In this document: one piece after another, positions 55,896 to 64,000 of the stretch
Position numbering within the stretch: the stretch's first letter is position 1
How the letters are laid out: every line of letters begins with the position of its first letter
Source: Megascapheus bottae
Lineage: Eukaryota; Chordata; Mammalia; Rodentia; Geomyidae
Length of the DNA stretch: 64,000 nt
NCBI GenBank assembly: GCA_024803745.1
Contig: JANJXV010000004.1
Coordinates: forward strand, 58,013,858-58,077,857
Direction of reading: 5' to 3'
Program-made: the position numbers and the translations under genes
Notes under the pieces: generated by a model
What the model saw: the letters and a program-made list of their open reading frames with translations, nothing else
Databases searched by the model: none
Told to the model about the DNA's origin: nothing

Positions 55896-56258
55896 AATAT
55901 AGTCTTAAAATGAACTTTGACGAATTCTTATAAAAGTGTGATCTCTATATATACCTTTATATTAATATCATACCAGGTATTTTTATTCAGACTTCTTTCT
56001 GTTGATATCAAATCTTTTCCTAATTTGATTTTTTTGCAGTGCTTGCTTCCCATCTTTAACTCGTTGTGAAAACGAGTTGCCATTTAACAAAGCAGTTTAT
56101 GAATGCAGTGCATCTTGATCAGTGTCTTCCCTTCCATCATTCTCCCCTATCTCTCCCAACTTCACCTCTTCCCTCAGTTTTCTTAATTTTGATGGATATG
56201 CCTTTTATACTTGAGCAATGTGATCCATATACATATATTTTATAATTATTCCCTTCAG

Positions 56259-56362
56259 AAAGTTACAGTGACGATTTTGAAGATACAGAGAATAACGAAG
56301 TTCCTTTGATGAGTAAAGATGAAGAAAATCCCCAATTGGAAAGAAAAGATGTACCCAACCAA
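56259..56362 (+). CDS. CEP162: CEP162 coding exon 7 (residues 190-224)
   Basis: The acceptor ATTCCCTTCAG|AAAGTT completes Glu190; the donor is AACCAA|GTATGT. The 104 bp encode SYSDDFEDTENNEVPLMSKD and a further acidic/Lys stretch ending DVPNQ, in phase 0. The Y-S-D-D-F-E-D cluster is conserved in the family. Confidence 0.93.
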
Positions 56363-56636
56363 GTATGTCTTACGCTTACATTTTCCCGTTTTACAACTTC
56401 TTTCATTGGTTTACCTGTTTGCTATATGAAAAGCTCAAAATATGGAATTGTTTATTATCTTGCTCAAGGTTGTAAGCAATGAGGTTTTTTTTTGCTGTTT
56501 TGAACTTAAGGACTCAAGCCTTATCTGCTTATGGCCAGCTAGAATGATAATTAACAGTTTCCTATTTTGGCCTATTTCTGTCTTTTGGGATTGCATATTA
56601 GGGCTATATGTTTTAATATTTATAAAGCCAATGACT

Positions 56637-56839
56637 TTTTTCTTGTATTTTATTGTGAGGGTAATGTATAGAGGGGTTACACTTACATTCATCAGGTAGT
56701 GGGTGTATTACTTCTCATGTTTTCTCCTACTTTTCCTTCCCTCACCCCGTCACAATCATCTTGTTTTTCCCCATCCTTTCCCTATTTTAAATAAACAAAT
56801 AGATGTGTATACAATATACCACGTAACAAAGTCAGATAC
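56637..56839 (-). mobile_element. L1 3' UTR insertion with target duplication
   Basis: 203 bp of reverse L1 3' end (TTTTATTGTGAGGGTAATGT, C-rich middle). It is flanked by perfect AAGCCAATGACT at 56625-56636 and 56840-56851. Confidence 0.88.
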
Positions 56840-56999
56840 AAGCCAATGACTCTTAAGTAGAAAAATAAACACTTTGGGTACACAGTCTTATTTTTCAATT
56901 CAGTTGCTACTCTTCCTTGTGTGTCCATGTGTCACATGGTTTGACAGGAGTTTGGGTAATGGGGACAAGATGATTTTAGAATTAACAAAAGGGTACCTT

Positions 57000-57112
57000 A
57001 TTGCTCCTGACTCATGTCTGCAATACTCAGGAAGCTGAGACCTGGAGGAATAATGTTTAGGACCAGCCTGGATGGGAAAATATGTGAGACTGCATAACAC
57101 AAAATTAATGTG
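57000..57112 (+). mobile_element. 7SL-like SINE monomer fragment
   Basis: B1-like text: TGACTCATGTCTGCAATACT, then GGAAGCTGAGACCTGGAGGA and GACCAGCCTGGATGGG. No ID-like right half is visible. Confidence 0.65.
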
Positions 57113-57818
57113 ACCTAATGAGTTTCCTTATAAATCTAATTGGATTTGAACTTAAAATATAGTAATTACAGTATTTTATGGGAAAACTAATAGGTCATTA
57201 GAAGGCACAATAATATAGTATAGTCAAGAACAGTCAAGAAGTATTCTGTCTATGAAATGTGATAGCCTCATATAGTAGGACTAAGCGTCAAACTAGGAAG
57301 AAATTAAAGCTCTGCTATTCAGAGAGAATGCTGTATATAGATTAGCCAGATAGAGAATAGAGGTAATAGTTACTGGAAAACTTCTTGCCATTTGGTAGCC
57401 TTTCTGAAAATCATCTTTTCCAAAACACAGAGGAAACAATCGGTATAATGTATGTTGATTAACGTTGAGCAATAAAGGTAAATTTATTAAACTGTTAAAA
57501 TTGTAGACTCTTGTGTGAAGTTGCCATATTGCTTTTATGTACGAAGAATCCAGAATTTTTGAGGAAACTAGGTTAGCAGGTATACCCAAGCTATTTTAAG
57601 CAGGGCTTTTAAGGCCTAGATCACTTTGGATAATTACCAAGATTTATAAGAGACTTAGAGAAATTCTCTAAGAGAGAGGTACAGGCTGTATGCTTGAAAT
57701 AAGCCCATTTCTCTTCACAGTGAGGCAAAATGTTAGTGTCCAAATTGTCAATCTTCATTTTGTGCTCATCTTATATGACTTGATTTTAAAATGTAGTACT
57801 TTTCTTCCTTTAATTTAG

Positions 57819-57849
57819 AAAGAAGAGAAAATTGGCATGCTGGCTAATG
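57819..57849 (+). CDS. CEP162: CEP162 coding exon 8, 31-bp microexon (residues 225-235)
   Basis: Only 31 bp: the acceptor TTTAATTTAG|AAAGAA and donor CTAATG|GTAAGT flank KEEKIGMLAN plus the first base of Val235. The peptide fits the family sequence between exons 7 and 9, which supports the exon despite its size. Because 31 is not a multiple of three, skipping it would shift the frame. Confidence 0.9.
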
Positions 57850-58262
57850 GTAAGTATCACATCTATTTGTATGTTTTCATTGGAAAAATTTAAGTCTGTA
57901 ACAATGTTACCTAAATCTGAGTAAATAATTATGTCTTTGCTTTTAAATATCATGGCTTTACTCAATAATCTGCCATTTATGCATATTTCTTAATAGGAAA
58001 GAATAAGCTATTTTTATAGTTTCTCAAGCATTTTTGCCTTCCAGATGTAAATGAAATTTACACATAATCACTGATGTGTATACTACTCTCTTTTACAAGC
58101 TTGTATATACCAAATATGCATCTACATATAGAAGGTTTTACTATATATACACATAAACATTTGTTTTTAGGCATTGATTATGATTAAAGTAATTTTATTA
58201 GATTAAAAGAATCATACTAGCCTTTCTGGTTTCCTTACATTTTTTCTTTTATGTTCTTCTAG

Positions 58263-58373
58263 TTGTATTGCTTGATTCCTTAGAATCTGTTGAAGAGGTT
58301 CATACTGATAGACGAAATAAAGCAACTCCTGAGACCCTCCCAGAAACCACTGATAATGAAATGACAGCAACAG
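58263..58373 (+). CDS. CEP162: CEP162 coding exon 9 (residues 235-272)
   Basis: The acceptor GTTCTTCTAG|TTGTAT completes Val235 and the donor CAACAG|GTAAGC is near-consensus. The 111 bp encode VLLDSLESVEEVHTDRRNK and a Thr/Pro/Glu-rich stretch ending NEMTAT, plus one base of Gly272. No structured domain is visible. Confidence 0.92.
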
Positions 58374-59087
58374 GTAAGCCTGTGTACAAAATTGGGTGTG
58401 CTCTAGTATGGAATGCTTTGTGGCTAGTCTACTCTTTCTAGAAAAATATACAAAATAACACACTGACAATGAAAACATCAAATCTCATATTTTTCCATAT
58501 CTAAATTTTTATTAATCATTTTAATGTATTTGAATAGATGTACAAAGGATTTCAATTCAACATGTCCATTTATGTCTGCTGTATATCTTGATGAGTAACA
58601 CCACTTCCATCATTCTTCCTGCCATATCTAACAAGTTAAATAATCAGAACTTGATTATGATACTTAATAGCTAATAGGCCAAGTCTAATGTGATATTTGG
58701 ATAAATACTGATTAGTAACTATGTGCTTTTTCTTAATTCTTTTTCTTTAGGAAAAGGCTAGGTCACCCTCCCAAATTCTGAAATAACTACGACAAACTAG
58801 GTTTTATTCATGCCTGTAAAGATCATTGAGAGAGTACCCTTCAGACTTCTTAAAGCAGAAATACCTCCAATTGAAGTCTTATGTGGAAATATTTATGTAG
58901 CTGATGCTGACATTATATAAGCTATGTTTGATGTATTCTATATAGTCTGTAGTTTTGATGTATTCTATATAGTCTGTAGTCTTGATTTACCATATTAATA
59001 GTGGTAAATGGAAGCTTTTTAACCCTTTTGTTTTGTTGTCTCAGCACACTTCTCAACAAAACTAAGTCAGACATTTGGATTAAAAGA

Positions 59088-59303
59088 ACAGAAGGCTCAT
59101 GCCTATAAGTCTAGTCACTCAATAAGGTGAGATCTAAGGATTGCATTGAAAGCCAGCCCAAGCAGGAAAATCAGTAAGACTCTTGTCTCCAATTAAGCAC
59201 CAGAAAATGGGAAGTGACGCTGTAGCTCAGAGTGGTTGAGTGCTAGTCTTAAGCAAAACAAGTTCAGGTACATTGCTCAGGCCCTTGGTTCAAGCCCCAT
59301 TTC
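59088..59303 (+). mobile_element. SINE (7SL/ID), part before nested L1
   Basis: Runs from GGCTCATGCCTATAAGTC through the linker to the right half GGTTCAAGCCCCATTTC, where an L1 fragment interrupts it. The SINE tail resumes at 59597. Confidence 0.85.
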
Positions 59304-59582
59304 TTTTCTTTTTTTTTATTTAAGAATTTATTAACATTGATTTTTATATCATATTACAAATGGCATGCTTAACAAACAAGTATTCAAGAAGGAATCTCTA
59401 TATACAATCACTGGCACCTAGATTTTAGAACATAATTAAAATTAGGCTAAGGGTTTGTATATCATAGATACATATTAATCTATGTAATAAAACATTATGA
59501 AATTTTTATGTCTATGTAATTGTGTTTATATTTCTAATACCATGTTGATAGCATTGGGTATCATCTCTCTTGTACTGTTTGG
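59304..59582 (-). mobile_element. L1 3' UTR fragment nested in a SINE
   Basis: Reverse second-family 3' UTR (same as 43067-43380), with its A-tail as T-rich sequence at 59304-59320. It is flanked by TCAAGCCCCATTTC at 59290-59303 and 59583-59596, an exact 14-bp duplication. Confidence 0.9.
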
Positions 59583-59811
59583 TCAAGCCCCATTTCAGAC
59601 AGACAAAAAACCAAAAAGAGCAGAAAAAAATCACTAACTGGCTTTATCTATTAGTTCACATTTTACTTGTGTTTTATATTTTACTTCGTAAATTCTTTTG
59701 AAGTGAAGTACACTTGTAGAAAAGTTTACATGTCATAGTATTATACCATGATGAATTTCTACAAACTGAAAATATCCCCATAATCAACAAGAAGATCAAA
59801 AAATGAAGGAA

Positions 59812-60061
59812 GGGCTGGCATGGTGGCTCATGACTTTAATCCTAGCTACTTAGGAAGCTGAAATCTGAGGATCATAGTTGAAAGCCAGCCCAGGCACTAA
59901 AGAGCATGAGACTTATCTCCAATTAACTACTAGAAAATGAGAAGTGGGGCTGTGGTGCAATGGGATGGGCAGTAGCCTTGAGCTGAAGAGCTCAGAGACA
60001 GCATCCAGGCCCAGAGTTCAAGCCCCATGACCAACAAATAAGGAAAAAAAGAAAGAAAGAA
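59812..60061 (+). mobile_element. SINE, 7SL/ID type
   Basis: Complete: GGCATGGTGGCTCATGACTT, linker TTATCTCCAATTAACTAC, right half GTTCAAGCCCCATGACCAAC, and a GAAA-rich tail. Confidence 0.88.
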
Positions 60062-60295
60062 AGCTTGATATGGTGGCTCAGAACTTTAATCTCAGCTCTA
60101 GAGGAGGCAGACATTGTGAGGGTTGATATTCAAGACCTCCTCAGACAAAAAGCCTGACACTCTCAACAAGTCGAGAATAGTTGCTGATACCTTTAATCCA
60201 AGCTATAAAGGAGGCATAGGTAGGAGTATTTTGGTACAAGGCCCGTCCTGGGAACAAAGCACAAGACCTTATCTTAAAAAAAAAAAAATCAAAGC
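60062..60295 (+). mobile_element. 7SL-like SINE, two 7SL halves in tandem
   Basis: GATATGGTGGCTCAGAACTT starts one B1-like half; ATACCTTTAATCCAAGCTAT and AAAGGAGGCATAGGTAGGAG belong to a second. It ends in a long A-run. No ID-like module, so this is a third SINE arrangement in the window. Confidence 0.65.
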
Positions 60296-60414
60296 ATAAA
60301 GGTCTAGGATATGATTAAGTAGTAAAATACCTGTTTCTCAAGTACATGATTCTAAGTATAATACATCTAAGAATGGATGGATTTTGATAATTAGGCAATG
60401 GCTTTTAAATGGAT

Positions 60415-60650
60415 GAATTGAGCTGTGTGCCAATAGTTCACATCTATAATCCTAGCTATTCAGGAGGCTGAAATCTGAGGATCATGTTTCTAAGCCAGCC
60501 CAGGCACTAAAGTCTCTGAGACTCTTTATCTTCAGTTAACCACCAGAAACCTGGAAATGACACTGTAGCTCAAATGGTAGAGCTGAAGAGCTCAGGAACA
60601 CAGCTGTATGCCAAAAGTTCAAGTCCCAAAACCAATTAAAAAAAAAACAG
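60415..60650 (+). mobile_element. SINE, 7SL/ID type
   Basis: GTGCCAATAGTTCACATCTA start, GGAGGCTGAAATCTGAGGAT core, right half with AAGTTCAAGTCCCAAAACCA and an A-tail. Confidence 0.85.
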
Positions 60651-60659
60651 GAAAGAAAG

Positions 60660-60870
60660 GAGGGCTGGGAGTTTGGGCCTAGTGATAGGGTACTTGCCTA
60701 GCATGCACAAAGACCCGGGTTCGATTCTTTGGTACCACATACATTGAAAAAACCAGAAGTGGTTCTGTGGCCCAAGTAGTAGAGCGGTAGCCTTGAGAAA
60801 GCCCAAGGACAATGCTCAGGTCCTGAGTTCAAGCCCTGGGACTGGCAAAAAAGGGAAAAAAAAACACAAA
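60660..60870 (+). mobile_element. SINE, ID-like dimer
   Basis: Left module GTTTGGGCCTAGTGATAGGG with B-box GGGTTCGATTCTTTGG, right module with GAGTTCAAGCCCTGGGACTG, then an A-rich tail. Confidence 0.88.
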
Positions 60871-61125
60871 ACAAATTTGAATTTTATTTGAAAAAAATGC
60901 AGATCCCAAGATGGCATAGAACAATGGAGAAGAAAAGTATCAATGTGAAAGGGAAGGAGAAGATAGAGCCTTTCAAAGGAACATGTTAGTTTGAAGTGTT
61001 TAAGAACATTTTTATCTAGTGCAGAGATGGATTAGGTGATAGGGTGAGTAGGTGATAACTAGTGAAGACAGATTAAGTTTCCATGTTAGAATTCATCTCA
61101 CCCTGCTAAAGAATTCTTGAGCCTG

Positions 61126-62282
61126 AAAGGACTTAGCTAGCAAATTAACTAGAAAGCATACAGAGTGGGAGAAGATCTTCACTAACCATACATAGACAAA
61201 GGCCTCATATCTAAAATATATCAACAGCTCAAAAAATTGAATCACTCCAAAACTAACTTCCAAAGAAACAACCATCCCGTTAATAGATGGGCCAAAGACT
61301 TAAAGAGAGTCTTCTCTCAAGAAGAAATAAGAATGGCCTATAGACACATGAAGAAATGCTCAACATCTCTGGCCATAAAAGAAATGCAAATCAAAACAAC
61401 TCTAAGATTCTATCCCACTCCAGTTAGAATGCCAGGATCAAGAAATCTAATAACAACTGATGCTAGAGGGGATGTGGACAGGAGAGATCACTACTATACT
61501 GTTGGTGGGAGTGCAGACTCGTTCAGGCACTATGGAAAGCAGTATGGCAGTTCCTCAAAAGACTATACATAGAGCTCCCCTATGACCCATCAGTTCCACT
61601 AGTTGGCATTTACTTAATCATCCAGAAACAAGGACATACTAAATCCACTAGCACAATGATGTTGATTGCAGCATTATTTACTATAGCAAAGATATGGAAC
61701 CAACCCAGATGCCCCTCAGTTGATGAGTGGATCAATAAGATGTGGTATTTATACACAACATTTATACAACATTGCCCCCATTTGTAAGGAAATGAAAGAC
61801 TTCGAAAAAGTCATATTAAGTGAAGTAAGCCAGACTCAAAGGAAAATAGGCTCAATGGTTTCCCTCATCTGTCATAATCTGTAGAAACCTTGGACTCTCC
61901 TAGCAGAGATTTACAGTAGAACAAAACCTAGATACATAAGGCCATATAGTATGATGCTAAATGAAAGGACCTCCAGGATATAGAAACAAAAGCCATATAA
62001 TGAGTGATTGTTGTCCTTAATGTACTGTTATCTCTCATCTCTTGCTGTCCCTTCGTTATCTCATATTTTTACAGTATTTCACTTTGTTATCTGACATATT
62101 GTATATATGCATATTTGGTTATTTGAAATGCGATAGAGAAGGAGGGAAAAGAAGTTGAGGGGTGGGGGTTGGAGGGAGGGAAATGGGGACCAAGACATGA
62201 GCAAGGATATGAATGTTTATGAAGTAATGCACCTTCTATCTGGTGAACATGATGTAACCCTTCTATTTATTACAATAGAAAA
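61126..62282 (+). mobile_element. 5'-truncated L1 insertion with perfect target duplication
   Basis: Forward L1 in intron 9: the end of ORF2 ([20 protein letters not shown], then [20 protein letters not shown] from 61237, frameshifted after about 61570), then the full 3' UTR with a quadruplex-type G-run (62159-62180) and an A-rich end. It is flanked by an exact 18-bp duplication (61108-61125 and 62283-62300). Same strand as CEP162. Confidence 0.93.
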
Positions 62283-62476
62283 AAAGAATTCTTGAGCCTG
62301 CTGTGAGATACCTTCATGAGCATACATAGGTTTCTCTTAAACCTTCCTTTTTGTAATGGTGCCATGCCTTATAGCCTGGTTCTTTCTTCCTAAATAATTG
62401 GAGAATAGTGTTTGTGTACTGTAATTCTCATTGTTTATTATGTAACAATAATCAGGTGTTGTGTTTATCTTAACAG

Positions 62477-62668
62477 GTGTTTCCTACAGACAAAGCAATA
62501 GTGACATTGAAGCACTTCATCAAGCTTACTGTCATGTGGCCCATTCCTTAGGAGATACAGAGGAGCAAATACTTGAGAGTAACACAGTAGAAAATAACAA
62601 AAACTCTGCTAAAGATCCCCCTCAAGAAAATGAAGAGTCTTCAAAACACATATCTACTACTGAATCTG
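62477..62668 (+). CDS. CEP162: CEP162 coding exon 10 (residues 272-336)
   Basis: The acceptor CTTAACAG|GTGTTT completes Gly272 and the donor is AATCTG|GTAAAA. The 192 bp encode VSYRQSNSDIEALHQAYCHV, then AHSLGD and a Glu/Asn/Ser-rich tail. The EALHQAYCH-AHSLGD block is a clear CEP162 signature. The frame stays open a few codons past the donor before TGA, so the raw ORF overstates the exon. Confidence 0.94.
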
Positions 62669-62788
62669 GTAAAAGCTGACAGATATGTAGATAAATGCAT
62701 AAAATTATCAATTGTTAGAGATGTTCTCTAAATACAGTATATTTTTCATATTTTTATTTTTTCATTCTTGGTAAAATAAAACTCAAAA

Positions 62789-62958
62789 TTGAACTCTGGG
62801 CCTGGGCACTGACCAAACCTTTCTCAAGGCTAGCACTCTAGCACTTGAACCTCAACACCTCTTCTGGCTTTTTCTGTCTTTGTGAAACCAAGGAATTGAA
62901 CCTAGGACTTGATGCATGCTAGGCAAGCACTCTACCACTAGGCCACACTCCCAGCTCC
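62789..62958 (-). mobile_element. SINE, ID-like dimer
   Basis: Reverse: GAACTCTGGGCCTGGGCACT (right module), CTTTTTCTGTCTTTGTG linker, GGCAAGCACTCTACCACTAG (left module). Confidence 0.85.
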
Positions 62959-62984
62959 AAGTATGGTTTTTCTCTGTTGTTTTT

Positions 62985-63080
62985 TTTTTAAATATTTTTA
63001 TTGTAATTAATAAAAGGGTTACATAATATTTGCCAGATAGAAGGTGCATTAATTCACATACATTGATACCCTTTCACAAA
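62985..63080 (-). mobile_element. L1 3' UTR short fragment
   Basis: Last about 95 bp of a reverse L1: TATTTTTATTGTAATTAATA and CCAGATAGAAGGTGCATTAA. Confidence 0.75.
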
Positions 63081-63257
63081 TATAGTATATTTTAAATTGT
63101 TCTGATGTTTGTTTTTTTTTATTCTCTGAGCCCGTAGGCTTTGTTCAGCTTAAATCTGGGAATCATTGATTTCACTGGATATGGAGCAAAATGTAAAATT
63201 ACTTTTTCAAATATACCTTGAGCAATAAACTACTTGAATTTACATTTTTCACTTTTT

Positions 63258-63454
63258 TTTTTTTTTTGCCAGTCCTGGGCTTGGGCTCAGGGTGTGAGCA
63301 CTGTCCTTGGACTTTCTCAAGGCTAGAGCTCTACCACTTGAGCCTCAGCACCACTTCCGGCTTTTTGCTATGTATGTGGTACCGAGGAATCGAACCTGGG
63401 TCTTCATGCATGCTAGGCAAGCACTCTACCACTAGGCCAAACTTCCCGGCCCCA
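63258..63454 (-). mobile_element. SINE, ID-like dimer with target duplication
   Basis: T-rich tail then the complete reverse dimer (TACCACTTGAGCCTCAGCAC; CGAACCTGGGTCTTCATGCA; GGCAAGCACTCTACCACTAG). Flanked by TTTTCACTTTTT at 63246-63257 and 63455-63466. Confidence 0.9.
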
Positions 63455-63792
63455 TTTTCACTTTTTACATGCACATGTTTTTCTAGGAATAGTATTTTGA
63501 GATCACTAAGTACAACGTAGCAATTGTGAAGGTAGTATATTCAGTATTGATACTCAATGTTTAGATTTCATTCTACTATTTGATGTGCTTGATATTTGAT
63601 CAATATATAAGACAACTTGCTTGGTACCAACCCATTTCCGATGGATGGCTTTGTTTATTACATGTGTTGTTTTGTTTCTTTTTATGTTTATTCTCAACTA
63701 ATCAAAACATAAATTAGAAAAAATGTAATTGTTTACGGTATTGGTGTTATGTAACATTTTTACTTTCTGCTTTAAACTTTTTCTCCTCTTAG

Positions 63793-63874
63793 ATCTGCCC
63801 ACAGTAGAGGAGCTGATGAAACCTATCAGAATAGACTCCCATGGGGCCAGAGTTTTTGATTTGCAGCCTGTCAG
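63793..63874 (+). CDS. CEP162: CEP162 coding exon 11 (residues 336-363, last in window)
   Basis: The acceptor CTCCTCTTAG|ATCTGC completes Asp336 and the donor is CTGTCAG|GTATGC. The 82 bp encode LPTVEELMKPIRIDSHGARV, then FDLQPV and two bases of residue 363. The V-E-E-L-M-K-P-I-R-I-D-S run is strongly conserved in the family. Downstream exons lie outside the window. Confidence 0.94.
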
Positions 63875-64000
63875 GTATGCATGTTTTAGAATGTATTATG
63901 TAGGTTAATTAGTTGAATTTTTGTTTGCTTATTGTGTAATTGTGATTTTACAATCATATATTTTATGTAATCATTTCAGGGAATGATTAATGGCTAGTAC

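Larger units (their letters stand above)
22990..64000 (+). other. CEP162: CEP162 gene, 5' part (runs off right edge)
   Basis: Ten consecutive coding exons (numbered 2-11 here) can be spliced with AG/GT boundaries into one open frame of 362 codons plus two bases. The product resembles the N-terminal quarter of mammalian CEP162 (about 1,400 residues in human). The family protein sits at distal centriole ends, binds axonemal microtubules and promotes transition-zone assembly for ciliogenesis. The part seen here is acidic, Ser/Glu-rich and probably disordered; the coiled-coil, microtubule-binding C-terminal portion lies beyond the window. Exon phases are consistent throughout and I see no stop or frameshift, so the gene appears functional. 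The transcription start is not directly visible and the left limit is approximate. Confidence 0.93.

Overview
This window is mammalian nuclear DNA, almost certainly from a rodent. Two abundant SINE families carry ID-like, tRNA-derived modules; one of them begins with a 7SL/B1-like left half. Together with one lineage of L1 elements they match what I know of Castorimorpha such as kangaroo rats and pocket mice (Heteromyidae). That placement is inference from repeat style only. No prokaryotic operons, CRISPR arrays or tRNA/rRNA genes are present. Most open frames here are repeat-derived or chance.

The one protein-coding gene I can support is the 5' quarter of CEP162 (KIAA1009/QN1), on the + strand. 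It has a CpG-rich promoter (about 22.7-23.35 kb) with a perfect RFX X-box, a probable non-coding first exon ending at 23044, and ten coding exons between 24080 and 63874. Every exon junction has AG/GT splice sites and a conserved phase, and together they encode residues 1-362 plus two bases of the next codon. The gene runs off the right edge. CEP162 is a centriole and axoneme-binding protein that promotes transition-zone assembly at the base of cilia, so the X-box fits its role.

Layout. 1-9.06 kb is intergenic, with SINEs, L1 3' ends, a long polypyrimidine tract and a small retrocopy inserted inside a SINE. 9.06-15.24 kb is a very young minus-strand betaretrovirus-like endogenous retrovirus: 313-bp LTRs differing at one base, a 6-bp target duplication, a Lys-type primer site, and gag and integrase remnants only. 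15.24-22.7 kb is intergenic with a 2.4-kb minus-strand L1. 22.7-24.1 kb is the CEP162 promoter and start. 24.1-36.8 kb holds introns 2-5, with L2 and L1 relics, nested SINEs, an L1 with an inverted 5' part, and an L1 3' fragment with a 64-bp target duplication just before exon 5. 36.8-56.3 kb is intron 6, about 15 kb of which is a stack of at least four minus-strand L1 copies; one copy has a GC-rich 5' UTR with a tandem ~106-bp monomer array. 56.3-64 kb holds exons 7-11, a five-SINE cluster and a clean 5'-truncated L1 insertion.

I found no candidate for a wholly new gene system. The most unusual items are the monomer-type L1 promoter, the near-identical-LTR provirus with a mostly non-coding interior, and the long target duplication next to exon 5.
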